Counted from the first letter of the stretch, positions 18,336 through 27,493 are shown. The stretch is DNA of 64,000 bases from Streptomyces sp. NBC_01241 (GCF_041435435.1 NZ_CP108494.1:2390501-2454500); one strand, 5' to 3'. A program made the numbers and translations. The notes: a model not told the origin generated them from the sequence alone.

Positions 18336-19763
18336 CTAGTTGGTGCTCTGCCGGGCGCTGCGGCGACGGGCGACGTACAGCGCGCCCGCCGCGGCGGCGA
18401 GCACGCCCGCGCCACCGATGCCGGGATACAGCCCGGCGCGGGAACCGGAACCGGAGCCGGACTCCGACGCCGCGGTGGTGGCGGTCTTCTCCGTGAGCGC
18501 TTCGGACGGGTCCGGGGCGCTGCCCAGGTCGGGCAGGGCGGGCAGTTGGGCCTTGGCGTCGACGGCGACGGCCAGCGAGACGGGGTCCATCGCGGTGCCC
18601 GCACGGTAGAGCGAGCCGAACGCCTCGGCGCCGTCGGCGGTGAGGGTCGCGGGAGCTTCGGTGAGGACGGCGAGGCCGCCCTTCGGTGCGAAGTCCTTCG
18701 CGGTGAAGGTGACGAGCGGGACGGCCTTGCGCCGGTCGCCGCCGCTCAGCACGTCGGCCGAGAGCGTGCCCCTGCCCGCCTCCACCCGGACCGCGACCGC
18801 GGAGAGCCGCAGATCGAGCCCGTCGGCGCCCGTGAAGCGGACGCTGCCCGCGAAGCCGGCGTCCAGGGTCTGCCGCTTCGGGTCGTACGTGCCCTCGCCG
18901 CGCGGAAAGCGGAAGAGCGCCCCGCCGTCCTGGGCGCCGTCGGCAAGGGTCCACTTCCCCTTGCCGACGGCGCCCGTGACGTACTCGCGGAAGGTCCGGC
19001 GCACGCCCCAGTCGACGGCGGCGTCCTCGAAACGGCCCACGGCCTTCTCGGTCTTCTCGGTCTTCTCGGTCTTCTTCGGCTCCGCCGGCTTCTCGGGGGA
19101 CCTGGTCGCGGCGGGCTTCCCGGCCGGTGCGGTGGTGTCCGCGGAGAGACTGATCGGGTCGAGCGGCGTGCCGGCCGTGTAGTAGCCGGCGAACGCCTTC
19201 GCGCCCTGCGCGGTCAGGGTCGCCGGGACGTTGCTGAGGACGATGGGGGTCGCACCGCCCCTCATATCGATCCCGGACAGCCCGAGCGTCGCGAGCGGCA
19301 CCTGCGCGGCCGAGGTGACACGGCCGCTCCCCCGGTCCTTGCTGACCATGTCGGCGTACACGGTGCCGTTGCCGCCCGTGATGCGGACGGTGGGGCTGCT
19401 GACGGTCAGGTCCAGTTCATGGCTGCCGTCGGACTTCCGGTGGCCGATGAAGCGGACCCCGCCCGCGAAGCCCGAGCGGAAAGCGCCGGTCGCCGGGTCG
19501 TAGGAACCGGTGGCGGAGTGGAAGCGGAACTGGCTGCCACCGACCGTGGCGGCGCCGCCGGTCAGGCTCCAACTGCCGTTGGCGATGGGGCCGGTGACGT
19601 AGCTCTGGAAGGAGGACTTGATGCCCCAGTCCAGTCGGCCGCCCTGCACCGTGCGGCTCGCCGCATGCGCGGTGGTGGCCGGGAGCAGAGCTCCCAGCAG
19701 TGCCGCGAGAAGCGCGACAGTCAGGGCCTGTCCGGGCGTGCGGGCAGGTCTGGACGGCAGCAT
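18336..19763 (-). CDS. Second two-domain HtaA haem-binding protein, membrane-anchored
   Basis: 475 residues. Signal peptide 1-35 (TTAHAA), HtaA domain at about 37-205 (LDWGIKSSFQSYVTGPIANG), a Lys/Glu/Pro linker with KTEKTEKTEK, a second HtaA domain at about 245-405 (VDWGVRRTFREYVTGAVGKG), then a C-terminal hydrophobic helix and RRR tail. Unlike its neighbour it shows no clear LAXTG; GLYPGIGG stands at that place, so it may stay in the membrane. ATG at 19763 follows GGAGGGG. It is divergent from hmuT, and an iron box lies between them. Confidence 0.92.
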   Translation of the reverse strand: MLPSRPARTPGQALTVALLAALLGALLPATTAHAASRTVQGGRLDWGIKSSFQSYVTGPIANGSWSLTGGAATVGGSQFRFHSATGSYDPATGAFRSGFAGGVRFIGHRKSDGSHELDLTVSSPTVRITGGNGTVYADMVSKDRGSGRVTSAAQVPLATLGLSGIDMRGGATPIVLSNVPATLTAQGAKAFAGYYTAGTPLDPISLSADTTAPAGKPAATRSPEKPAEPKKTEKTEKTEKAVGRFEDAAVDWGVRRTFREYVTGAVGKGKWTLADGAQDGGALFRFPRGEGTYDPKRQTLDAGFAGSVRFTGADGLDLRLSAVAVRVEAGRGTLSADVLSGGDRRKAVPLVTFTAKDFAPKGGLAVLTEAPATLTADGAEAFGSLYRAGTAMDPVSLAVAVDAKAQLPALPDLGSAPDPSEALTEKTATTAASESGSGSGSRAGLYPGIGGAGVLAAAAGALYVARRRSARQSTN

Positions 19764-19788
19764 GGGGACCCCTCCGAGGTGTAGCGAG

Positions 19789-19808
19789 TCAGGTAAGGCT
19801 AACCTAAG
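19789..19808. promoter_or_regulatory. Iron box between the htaA pair and hmuTUV
   Basis: TCAGGTAAGGCTAACCTAAG, a close match to TTAGGTTAGGCTAACCTAA. It lies 26 bases from the second HtaA gene start and 93 bases before hmuT, so one site can control both divergent transcripts. Confidence 0.85.
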
Positions 19809-19900
19809 TCATGCGCATTCCGTGGTGGGTACCCCCTTCCACCGCATTGCTCGCAATCCATTGCCAACTGCTCACCGCAGAAAGACAGGACGGTGCTCCC

Positions 19901-20995
19901 GTGCGCTTCTCACAGGACTTCGCCCCGCCGGGTCAGGACTTCCGGCGGCCGGGGCGCGGGCCGGTCAGGACCCGTGGACAGCTGGGCACCCTGACGGCCG
20001 TCGTCGCCCTGACCCTCCTCCTGACGGGCTGCGGCCGGGGTACGCATACGGGGACCCCCGCCGCCCATCGCAAGAACGTTCCGGCCGACCGCGTCGAGCC
20101 GCTGACCACTGCCCCGGAGCCGCACCTGCCGGTCACGGTGAAGTCGGCGGACGGCGCCGAGGTCACCGTCACCTCGGCGGAGCGGATCGTTCCGCTGACC
20201 GGCAGCCTGAGCGAGATCGTCTTTACGCTCGGCCTCGGCCGGCAGGTCGTGGCCCGCGACATCACCGCGACCTTCGAACAGGCGGCAGAACTCCCGGTGG
20301 TGACCCGCGCTCATGACGTTTCGGCGGAGAGCGTGCTGTCGCTGAAGCCGACCGTCGTCCTCGCCGACACCACGACCGGCCCCGGGGAGGCCATCGACCA
20401 GATCCGCGACGCGGGCATTGCGCTGGTCGTGGTCGAGCCGGCCAGGGAACTCGCCGATGTCGGCCCCCGGATCGACACCGTGGCGGCGGCCCTGGGCGTG
20501 CCGGACTCGGGCGCGGAACTGAACGCGCGCACCCGGTCCCGGATCGAAGCGGTACAGAAGTCCGCGCCCGCCCCGGCGGACGGAACTCCGCCGGGGCGCG
20601 AGAAGCCCCGGGTCGCCTTCCTCTATCTGCGCGGCTCGGCCTCCGTCTATCTGCTCGGCGGCCGCGACTCCGGCGCGAGTTCGCTCATCGAAGCGGCCGG
20701 AGCCGTCGACGCGGGCAAGGTGTCCGGGCTGAAGAAGGACTTCACCGCCATCACCAGCGAGGCCCTCGCCAAGGCCGCCCCCGACGCCATCCTGGTGATG
20801 AGCAAGGGGCTCGAATCGGTGGGCGGCGTCGACGGCCTGGTGAAGATCCCGGGTGTCGCCGAGACCCCGGCCGGGATGGACCGGCGGATCGTCTCCATCG
20901 ACGACGGCGTGCTGCTGAACTACGGACCGCGCACGGACCGGGTGCTGAGCGAACTGATCGCGCAGCTCCACCCGAAGGACGAGGCGGCCAAGTGA
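19901..20995 (+). CDS. hmuT: Haem ABC transporter substrate-binding lipoprotein
   Basis: 364 residues. Receives haem at the outer face of the membrane and passes it to HmuUV. After a basic N-terminus comes a hydrophobic stretch and the lipobox LLTGC with Cys at 44. The mature part is a class III periplasmic-binding fold (RIVPLTGSLSEIVFTLGLG, VSAESVLSLKPTVVLADTT, GASSLIEAAGAVDAG). GTG at 19901 is preferred; an upstream ATG at 19811 would overlap the iron box and lacks a ribosome site. Ends in a GTGA overlap with hmuU. Confidence 0.93.
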   Translation: MRFSQDFAPPGQDFRRPGRGPVRTRGQLGTLTAVVALTLLLTGCGRGTHTGTPAAHRKNVPADRVEPLTTAPEPHLPVTVKSADGAEVTVTSAERIVPLTGSLSEIVFTLGLGRQVVARDITATFEQAAELPVVTRAHDVSAESVLSLKPTVVLADTTTGPGEAIDQIRDAGIALVVVEPARELADVGPRIDTVAAALGVPDSGAELNARTRSRIEAVQKSAPAPADGTPPGREKPRVAFLYLRGSASVYLLGGRDSGASSLIEAAGAVDAGKVSGLKKDFTAITSEALAKAAPDAILVMSKGLESVGGVDGLVKIPGVAETPAGMDRRIVSIDDGVLLNYGPRTDRVLSELIAQLHPKDEAAK

Positions 20996-22092
20996 CCACC
21001 TCGTACGAGCAACACACCCGGCCGGCCACCACGACGGCCCCGGAACCGCGGGCGCCCGGGCCCCGCCGCTCCACCGCCTTCGCCCTGACCGCGGGGCTGC
21101 TCACCGCTCTCGTGGTGTGCTGCCTGTTCTCCGCCGGGCTCGGCGCGTACAGCATCCCGCTCGGCGATGTCCTCGGCTCCGTCCAGCACCGGCTCGGGCT
21201 CGGCGGAGCGGCGCTGGACCGGGTCGGTGAGAGCGTGCTGTGGAACGTACGGCTGCCGAGGGTCGTCCTCGCCCTGCTCGTCGGGGCGTCGCTGGGCTGT
21301 GCGGGCGCCCTGATGCAGGGCGTGTTCGGCAACCCGCTCGCCGAGCCGGGCGTGATCGGCATCTCCTCCGGTGCGGCGGTCGGCGCGGTCGCCTCGATCG
21401 CGCTCGGGCTGAATTTCTTCGGCAACTGGACCATCACCGTCTGCGCGTTCGCCGCCGGGCTCGCGACCGTGCTGCTGGTGTACGCGCTGTCGCGGTCGAA
21501 CGGGCGGACCGAGATCGTGACGCTGATCCTCACCGGGATCGCGGTCAACGCCTTCGCGGGCGCGCTGATCGGGCTGTTCGTCTTCTTCGCCGACAACGCG
21601 CAGATCTCGCAGATCACGTTCTGGCAGCTGGGCTCGTTGACGCAGGCGACCTGGCCGAAGGTGCTCGCCGTGCTGCCGTGCGCGGCGTTCGGGCTGCTCG
21701 TCGCGCCGTTCTACGCCCGGAAGCTGGACCTCCTCGCGCTCGGCGAGCGGCCCGCCCGGCATCTGGGGGTCGATGTCGAGCGGCTGCGGATCGTGCTCGT
21801 CCTCGTGGTGGCGCTGCTGACCGCGGCCGCGGTGGCGGTCGCCGGGATCATCTCGTTCGTGGGGCTGCTCGTTCCGCATCTGCTGCGGATGGCGAACGGT
21901 CCCGGGCATCGCTTCCTCGTCCCCGCCAGCGCGCTCGGCGGCGCCCTGGTGCTGGTGGTGGGCGATCTCGCGGCCCGTACCGTCGCCGATCCCGCCGAGC
22001 TGCCGCTCGGTGTGCTGACCGCGCTCTTCGGCAGCCCATTCTTCTTCTGGCTGCTGCGCAGGACCCGTCGCAGGCAAGGTGGTTGGGCATGA
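20992..22092 (+). CDS. hmuU: Haem ABC transporter permease, FecCD family
   Basis: 366 residues, about ten membrane segments. Motifs of the FecCD family are plain: RLPRVVLALLVGASLGCAGA, GNPLAEPGVIGISSGA and AGIISFVGLLVPHLLR. The N-terminal 30 residues are hydrophilic. GTG start at 20992 overlaps the hmuT stop, and its own stop overlaps the hmuV start (ATGA), so the three genes are translationally coupled. Confidence 0.95.
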   Translation: MTTSYEQHTRPATTTAPEPRAPGPRRSTAFALTAGLLTALVVCCLFSAGLGAYSIPLGDVLGSVQHRLGLGGAALDRVGESVLWNVRLPRVVLALLVGASLGCAGALMQGVFGNPLAEPGVIGISSGAAVGAVASIALGLNFFGNWTITVCAFAAGLATVLLVYALSRSNGRTEIVTLILTGIAVNAFAGALIGLFVFFADNAQISQITFWQLGSLTQATWPKVLAVLPCAAFGLLVAPFYARKLDLLALGERPARHLGVDVERLRIVLVLVVALLTAAAVAVAGIISFVGLLVPHLLRMANGPGHRFLVPASALGGALVLVVGDLAARTVADPAELPLGVLTALFGSPFFFWLLRRTRRRQGGWA

Positions 22093-22928
22093 GTGCCTTG
22101 AAGAACCCGTTCCGGGTACGGAGCCGGCGGCTGCCCGTCCCCGTCTCCCCCGGCTCCCCCGTCGCCGAGGCGCGCGGGCTGCGGGTGCGGCTGGGGCAGC
22201 GGCCGGTGCTCGACTCCATCGAACTGACCGCGCACGCGGGCGAGGTGCTGGCGCTCGTCGGGCCCAACGGGGCCGGGAAGTCGACGCTGCTGGCCGCGCT
22301 GGCCGCCGATCTGCCCGCCGAGAGCGGTGAGGTACGGATCGACGGGCGCCCGGTCGCCGACTGGTCGGCCGCCGAACTGGCCCTGCGCCGGGCGGTGCTG
22401 CCGCAGTCCGCCGCGCTGTCGTTCCCGTTCCCGGTGGCGGACGTCGTACGGATGGGGCGGGCGCCGTGGGCCGGGACGGAGCAGGCGGACGAGGACGATC
22501 GGGCGGTCGCCGCGGCGATGGCGGCCACCGAGGTCACCGAGTTCGCCGGGCGCCCGTTCTCCGCGCTGTCCGGCGGCGAACGGGCCCGGGTCGCGCTGGC
22601 CAGGGTGCTGGCGCAGCGCGCCCCGCTGCTGCTGCTCGACGAACCGACCGCCGCGCTCGATCTGCGCCACCAGGAACTGGTGCTGCGGATCTGCCGGGAA
22701 CGGGCCGCCGCCGGGGACGCGGTCGTCGTCGTGCTGCACGATCTGGGGCTGGCCGCGGCGTACGCGGACCGGGCGGCCGTGCTGCGCGACGGGCGGATCG
22801 CGATGGCCGGCCCGCCCGCCGAGGTGTTCACGGGCGAGCTGCTCGGCGAGGTCTACCGGCAGCCGGTCGAGGTGTTCCCGCATCCGCGGACCGGGGCGCC
22901 CCTCGTCGTACCGACACGAGGGACTTGA
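22089..22928 (+). CDS. hmuV: Haem ABC transporter ATP-binding protein
   Basis: 279 residues. ATPase of the haem importer. Walker A GPNGAGKS at 58-65, Q-loop LPQSAALSFPF, signature FSALSGGERARVALA, Walker B PLLLLDEPTAALD, and the switch His in VLHDLGLAAAYADR. RMGRAPWAG is typical of haemin-type FecE ATPases. Last gene of the hmuTUV operon; the next gene starts 200 bases on behind its own iron box. Confidence 0.95.
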   Translation: MSALKNPFRVRSRRLPVPVSPGSPVAEARGLRVRLGQRPVLDSIELTAHAGEVLALVGPNGAGKSTLLAALAADLPAESGEVRIDGRPVADWSAAELALRRAVLPQSAALSFPFPVADVVRMGRAPWAGTEQADEDDRAVAAAMAATEVTEFAGRPFSALSGGERARVALARVLAQRAPLLLLDEPTAALDLRHQELVLRICRERAAAGDAVVVVLHDLGLAAAYADRAAVLRDGRIAMAGPPAEVFTGELLGEVYRQPVEVFPHPRTGAPLVVPTRGT

Positions 22929-23029
22929 CTTCCGCTTGACCTTTCCGTGATGCCTTCATGAGGCAGTCGTGATCGACCCGTTCCCGTACCGCCGGGGTGA
23001 GAGGTGAATCACTGCACAGGTGGGTACCA

Positions 23030-23068
23030 GTCAGGTAAGCCTCGGTTAAGTTAGGTCTGCCTCACCTG
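23030..23068. promoter_or_regulatory. Iron box region upstream of efeO
   Basis: Two adjacent candidate half-dyads: TCAGGTAAGCCT at about 23031-23043 and TTAGGTCTGCCTCACCT at about 23051-23067. Both match the iron-repressor consensus in the outer arms. They lie 60-100 bases before efeO, in the 201-base gap after hmuV, which otherwise holds only a weak TGCCT/AGGCA hairpin near 22952. Confidence 0.7.
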
Positions 23069-23129
23069 CCTTTGTCCGACCGTCTTTGTCCCGTTCTCCT
23101 GCTTCTCCTTCATCTTCTGTGGAGCCCGT

Positions 23130-24266
23130 ATGCGAGCCGTTCGTTTCTCCGTCGTCACCGCTGCCGCCACGGTGGCAGCCCTGACCGCCGTCACGGGCTG
23201 TGCACAGAAGAGCGACGGCAAGGGCGAAGGGGCTCTGCAGGTCGTCGCGAAGGACGACTCCTGCGAGGTCTCGAAGAAGAAGCTGCCCGCCGGTCACGTC
23301 GAAATGACCGTGCAGAACAAGGGCTCGAAGATCACCGAGGTCTACGTCCTGTTCCCGGACGACCGCATCGTCGCCGAGCGCGAGAACATCGGGCCCGGCA
23401 CCAAGGCCACCATCACGGCCGAGATCAAGGCCGGTTCGTACGAGATCGCCTGCAAGCCGGGCATGAAGGGCAACGGCATCCGGCAGAAGATCGAGGTCAC
23501 CGGTGGCAACGCGGCCGAGCGCAGCCCCGAGATGGACAAGGCCGTCGCCGAGTACCGCACCTACGTCCAGGCCCAGGCCGACGAGACGCTGCCGAAGGCC
23601 AAGAAGTTCACGGACGCCGTGGCGGCCGGGGACATCGAGGCCGCCAAGAAGATCTACGCGGATTCCCGGCTCGGCTGGGAGCGCACGGAGCCGGTCGCCG
23701 AGTCGTTCGGTGACATCGACCCGAAGGTCGACCTCCGCGAGGACGGCCTGGAGGCAGGCCAGAAGTGGACCGGCTGGCACCGTCTCGAAAAGGCGCTGTG
23801 GCACGACAAGAAGCTCGGCGCCGAGGAGAAGGCCCTCGCGCCGGTCCTCTACAAGGACCTGCTCGACTGGCAGAAGCGGGTCGGCACGGCGGACATCACC
23901 CCGACGTCGATGGCCAACGGTGCCAAGGAGCTCCTCGACGAGGTCGCGACCGGCAAGGTCACCGGCGAGGAGGAGCGCTACAGCCACACCGACCTGATCG
24001 ACTTCAAGGGCAACGTCGAGGGCGCGCAGAAGTCCTACGAGCTGCTGAAGCCGGTCGCCTCGAAGAACGACCCGGCGCTGACGGCGTCCCTGGACAAGCA
24101 GTTCGCGGCGCTGAACACGCTGCTGGACAAGTACCGCAAGGACAAGAACTCCTACGAGTTCACCTCGTACGAGAAGGTCGGCAAGGCCGACCGCAAGGAG
24201 CTGTCGGACGCCGTCAACGCGCTGGCCGAGCCGCTGTCCCGGCTCGCCGCCGCGGTGACGAAGTAA
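23130..24266 (+). CDS. efeO: Iron uptake system lipoprotein EfeO (cupredoxin + M75 domain)
   Basis: 378 residues. Signal peptide with lipobox VTGC, Cys at 24. The first domain is cupredoxin-like (about 35-130), and the second is an M75 peptidase-like helical bundle with the metal motif GWHRLEKALW (HxxE). In the EfeUOB system EfeO binds iron outside the membrane and delivers it to the EfeU permease. ATG at 23130 with GTGGAG upstream. First gene of efeO-efeB-efeU, 20 bases before efeB. Confidence 0.95.
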   Translation: MRAVRFSVVTAAATVAALTAVTGCAQKSDGKGEGALQVVAKDDSCEVSKKKLPAGHVEMTVQNKGSKITEVYVLFPDDRIVAERENIGPGTKATITAEIKAGSYEIACKPGMKGNGIRQKIEVTGGNAAERSPEMDKAVAEYRTYVQAQADETLPKAKKFTDAVAAGDIEAAKKIYADSRLGWERTEPVAESFGDIDPKVDLREDGLEAGQKWTGWHRLEKALWHDKKLGAEEKALAPVLYKDLLDWQKRVGTADITPTSMANGAKELLDEVATGKVTGEEERYSHTDLIDFKGNVEGAQKSYELLKPVASKNDPALTASLDKQFAALNTLLDKYRKDKNSYEFTSYEKVGKADRKELSDAVNALAEPLSRLAAAVTK

Positions 24267-24286
24267 CGGGCGGGGAGAGACCGGTC

Positions 24287-25564
24287 ATGTCCGATCAGAA
24301 GCAGGACTCCACCGAACCCGCGGCGGCCTCCGGCGGCCCCGCCCCGTCCCGTCGGGCGCTGCTCGGCTGGGGTGGCGCCGGGCTGGCGCTCGGCGCCGTC
24401 GCGGCCGGAGGCGCGGTCGCCGCGGTACGTCCGGGGAGCGACCCGGTGCCGGCCGCGGACAGCGGGGCGGCCGTGCCGTTCCACGGTGCGCACCAGGCCG
24501 GTATCGCCACCGCCGTACAGGACAGGCTGCACTTCGCCGCGTTCGACGTGACGACGAAGGACCGCGCCGAACTGGTCTCGCTGCTCAAGGAGTGGACCCG
24601 GGCGGCCGAGCGGATGACGGCCGGTCACGCGGTCGGCGACGGCGCGTACGGCGGTCTCGCCGCGGCCCCGCCGGACGACACGGGCGAGGCGCTGGGGCTC
24701 AAGCCGTCCCGGCTCACGCTCACCATCGGCTTCGGCCCCTCGCTCTTCGCCAAGGGCCGCTTCGGCCTGGAGGACAAGCGTCCCGAGGCGCTCGTCGATC
24801 TGCCGAAGTTCCCCGGTGACAATCTCGACGCGGCCCGCAGCGGCGGCGACCTCTGCATCCAGGCCTGCGCGGACGACCCGCAGGTCGCGGTGCACGCCAT
24901 CCGCAACCTGGCCAGGATCGGCATGGGCCGCACCGCGATCCGCTGGTCCCAGCTGGGCTTCGGCAAGACGTCCTCGACGACGCCCGACGCCCAGACCCCG
25001 CGCAACATGTTCGGCTTCAAGGACGGCACCCGGAACATCTCCGGCACCGACACCGCCGCCCTGGACAAGCACGTGTGGGTGGGCGAGAAGGAGGATGCGG
25101 GCTGGATGACCGGGGGTTCGTACCTGGTGGCCCGGCGCATCCGGATGCACATCGAGACCTGGGACCGCACATCGCTCCAGGAGCAGGAGGACGTCTTCGG
25201 CCGCGACAAGGGCGAGGGAGCTGCGGTCGGCAAGCCCAAGGAGCACGACGAGCCGTTCCTGAAGGCGATGCTGCCGACCGCGCATGTGCGGCTCGCCCAC
25301 CCGGACAGCAACGGCGGCGCGACGATCCTGCGCCGCGGTTACTCGTTCACCGACGGCACGGACGGCCTCGGCCGGCTCGACGCCGGGCTGTTCTTCCTCG
25401 CCTACCAGCGCGACTCCCGCAGGGCCTTCATCCCGTTGCAGCGGAGTCTCGCGGCGCACGACGCGCTCAACCAATACATCCAGCACGTGGGTTCGGCGCA
25501 CTTCGCCGTCCCGCCGGGCGTCCGCGACAAGGACGACTGGTGGGGCCGGGCGCTGTTCTCGTAA
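24287..25564 (+). CDS. efeB: Deferrochelatase/DyP-type peroxidase EfeB, Tat-exported
   Basis: 425 residues. Haem-containing DyP peroxidase of the Efe system, secreted through the Tat route: SRRALLGWGGAG gives the twin Arg at 22-23. The catalytic GxxDG motif is GFKDGTRN with Asp near 246, and the proximal haem ligand is His near 288 in MHIETWDR. EfeB can oxidise ferrous iron and has been reported to release iron from haem in E. coli, so here it may serve both halves of the locus. Lies between efeO and efeU. Confidence 0.95.
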   Translation: MSDQKQDSTEPAAASGGPAPSRRALLGWGGAGLALGAVAAGGAVAAVRPGSDPVPAADSGAAVPFHGAHQAGIATAVQDRLHFAAFDVTTKDRAELVSLLKEWTRAAERMTAGHAVGDGAYGGLAAAPPDDTGEALGLKPSRLTLTIGFGPSLFAKGRFGLEDKRPEALVDLPKFPGDNLDAARSGGDLCIQACADDPQVAVHAIRNLARIGMGRTAIRWSQLGFGKTSSTTPDAQTPRNMFGFKDGTRNISGTDTAALDKHVWVGEKEDAGWMTGGSYLVARRIRMHIETWDRTSLQEQEDVFGRDKGEGAAVGKPKEHDEPFLKAMLPTAHVRLAHPDSNGGATILRRGYSFTDGTDGLGRLDAGLFFLAYQRDSRRAFIPLQRSLAAHDALNQYIQHVGSAHFAVPPGVRDKDDWWGRALFS

Positions 25565-25594
25565 CGGGCCGAAGCAGAAAAGGAGAACCGGAAC

Positions 25595-26569
25595 ATGTTC
25601 AGCAACTTCCTGATCGGCCTGCGCGAGGGCCTTGAGGCCAGCCTGGTCGTCTGCATCCTCATCGCCTATCTGGTGAAGACCGGCAACAAGAACAAGCTGG
25701 TGCCGATCTGGATCGGTGTCGGTATCGCGATCGTCGTCAGCCTGGCGTTCGGCGCCGGCCTCGAATTCGGCTCGCAGGAGATGACGTTCAAGGCCCAGGA
25801 GGCGCTCGGCGGTTCGCTGTCGATCGTCTCGGTCGGCCTGGTCACCTGGATGGTGTTCTGGATGCGGCGCACCGCGCGGCACCTGAAGACGGAGCTGCAC
25901 GGGAAGCTCGACGCGGCACTCGCGATGGGGACCGGCGCGCTGGTCGCCACGGCACTCCTCGCGGTGGGCCGGGAGGGCCTGGAAACCTCGCTGTTCGTGT
26001 GGCGCGCGGTGCACGCGGCGGACGACGGCTGGCACCCGATGATCGGTGCGTTCCTCGGGATCGGTGCCGCCGTCGTCCTGGGCTGGCTGTTCTACCGGGG
26101 TGCGCTGAAGATCAACCTGTCGAAGTTCTTCACCTGGACCGGCGGGATGCTGGTGATCGTCGCCGCGGGTGTGCTCGCGTACGGCGTCCACGACCTGCAG
26201 GAGGCCGAGTTCCTGGGCGGCATCCACAACCAGGCGTTCGACATCAGTGCCACGATTCCGCCGGACAGCTGGTACGGCACGCTGCTGAAGGGCACGTTCA
26301 ACTTCCAGCCCGACCCGACCGTTCTCCAGATCACGGTGTGGGCGCTGTACCTGATCCCCACTCTCGCACTGTTCCTCGCCCCGGTAGGGTTCGGACGGTC
26401 AGGGGGGAAGACGACGGATCAGAAGGCGCGGAAAGCAGCGGATGAGAAGTCTGAGGCCGATTCGGCTGGCGACGGGGCTCGCGACGGCGACGGTGCTGGC
26501 CGTGACGGCGAGCGGGTGCGTGACGGTGCACGGCGAGCTGGAAGTGGTGCCGGCGGCAACCAGGTCTGA
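25595..26569 (+). CDS. efeU: High-affinity iron permease EfeU (FTR1/OFeT family)
   Basis: 324 residues, seven membrane helices in the first 265. Two REGLE iron-binding motifs are present (LREGLEAS at 9-16 and GREGLETS near 126), as in FTR1. The start follows AAAGGAG by eight bases. The hydrophilic C-terminal tail of about 60 residues (from KTTDQKARKAADEK on) lies largely in DNA that is also read in another frame as the start of the next gene; the overlap is 128 bases. The tail may therefore be a late addition. Confidence 0.94.
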   Translation: MFSNFLIGLREGLEASLVVCILIAYLVKTGNKNKLVPIWIGVGIAIVVSLAFGAGLEFGSQEMTFKAQEALGGSLSIVSVGLVTWMVFWMRRTARHLKTELHGKLDAALAMGTGALVATALLAVGREGLETSLFVWRAVHAADDGWHPMIGAFLGIGAAVVLGWLFYRGALKINLSKFFTWTGGMLVIVAAGVLAYGVHDLQEAEFLGGIHNQAFDISATIPPDSWYGTLLKGTFNFQPDPTVLQITVWALYLIPTLALFLAPVGFGRSGGKTTDQKARKAADEKSEADSAGDGARDGDGAGRDGERVRDGARRAGSGAGGNQV

Positions 26570-27434
26570 GGCCGCTCAGGCCCTGAAGGACTTCACCGCC
26601 GCGTACAACGCGGCGGACAAGGCGTACGACCCGGCTCTGGACGCGGACCGGGTCACCGGCTCGCTCGGCGCGATCAACCAGGCCGGGCTGAAGGCACGGC
26701 AGAAGAACAATCCGGACGGCAACGCGAATCACCAGCCGCTGGAGCTGACCGACGCCCGATACGTCATCCCGAAGAAGGCCGGCTGGCCGCGCTGGTTCCT
26801 CGCGGACACCGACTCCAACCGCGACGAGGACGGCGGGAAGCTGGACACCCGCTGGCTGCTCGTCTTCGTCAAGTCCGGGCCCGGCGCGGGGTGGAAGACG
26901 GCCTATCTGTCGGTCGTCGCACCGTCCAGGCTGCCCGCCCTCGCGAAGGACGGCGACGGCAGCGCCGATCCGGTCGTCGCGGACAGCGCGGAACTGGCCG
27001 TGGCACCGGAGGACTTGAGCACTCAGTACACGGACTACCTGCAGAAGGGCGCGCCGGACGTCTTCGCTCCCAGCAGCGCCACGTCGGGCTGGCGGGAGGC
27101 GCGCCGCACGACCCGGCGGGCGGGCTTCTCGTACCAGTACATCGACCAGCCGCTGGACAGCGGTACGTTCGCGCCGCTCGGCCTGGCGACGAAGGACGGC
27201 GGGGCGCTGGTCTTCTTCAGCAGCAAGCACTTCGAACGGCAGACGGCGGCAGAGGGGCTGCGCCCGCCGCTCAACCCGGATGTGGAGGCGCTGATGACCG
27301 GTGAGATGAAGTCCACCCTCACCAAGGAGCGGGTCTCCAGCCAGTTGGTGTACGTCCCGAAGAAGGGCGCGAAGGACGGCAAGGTGGTCATGCTGAACCG
27401 GCTGCCGGGCCTGACGGCGGCCAAGGGCTCGTGA
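26442..27434 (+). CDS. Predicted lipoprotein of unknown function
   Basis: 330 residues. Signal peptide with lipobox ASGC, Cys at 26. The mature part (TRSEAAQALKDFTAAYNAAD, DTRWLLVFVKSGPGAGWKTAYLSV) looks like a soluble alpha/beta domain with a possible NTF2-like start, but no family is named. The first 128 bases overlap the 3' end of efeU in another frame. Codon third positions favour this lipoprotein frame in the overlap. Its place in the efe transcript hints at a role in iron handling at the cell surface, which is inference. Confidence 0.8.
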   Translation: MRSLRPIRLATGLATATVLAVTASGCVTVHGELEVVPAATRSEAAQALKDFTAAYNAADKAYDPALDADRVTGSLGAINQAGLKARQKNNPDGNANHQPLELTDARYVIPKKAGWPRWFLADTDSNRDEDGGKLDTRWLLVFVKSGPGAGWKTAYLSVVAPSRLPALAKDGDGSADPVVADSAELAVAPEDLSTQYTDYLQKGAPDVFAPSSATSGWREARRTTRRAGFSYQYIDQPLDSGTFAPLGLATKDGGALVFFSSKHFERQTAAEGLRPPLNPDVEALMTGEMKSTLTKERVSSQLVYVPKKGAKDGKVVMLNRLPGLTAAKGS

Positions 27435-27493
27435 CCGGGGCGGCCGGACTCACCGAGCTGCCCCGTCACCCGTCACCCGTCACCCGTACCGGC

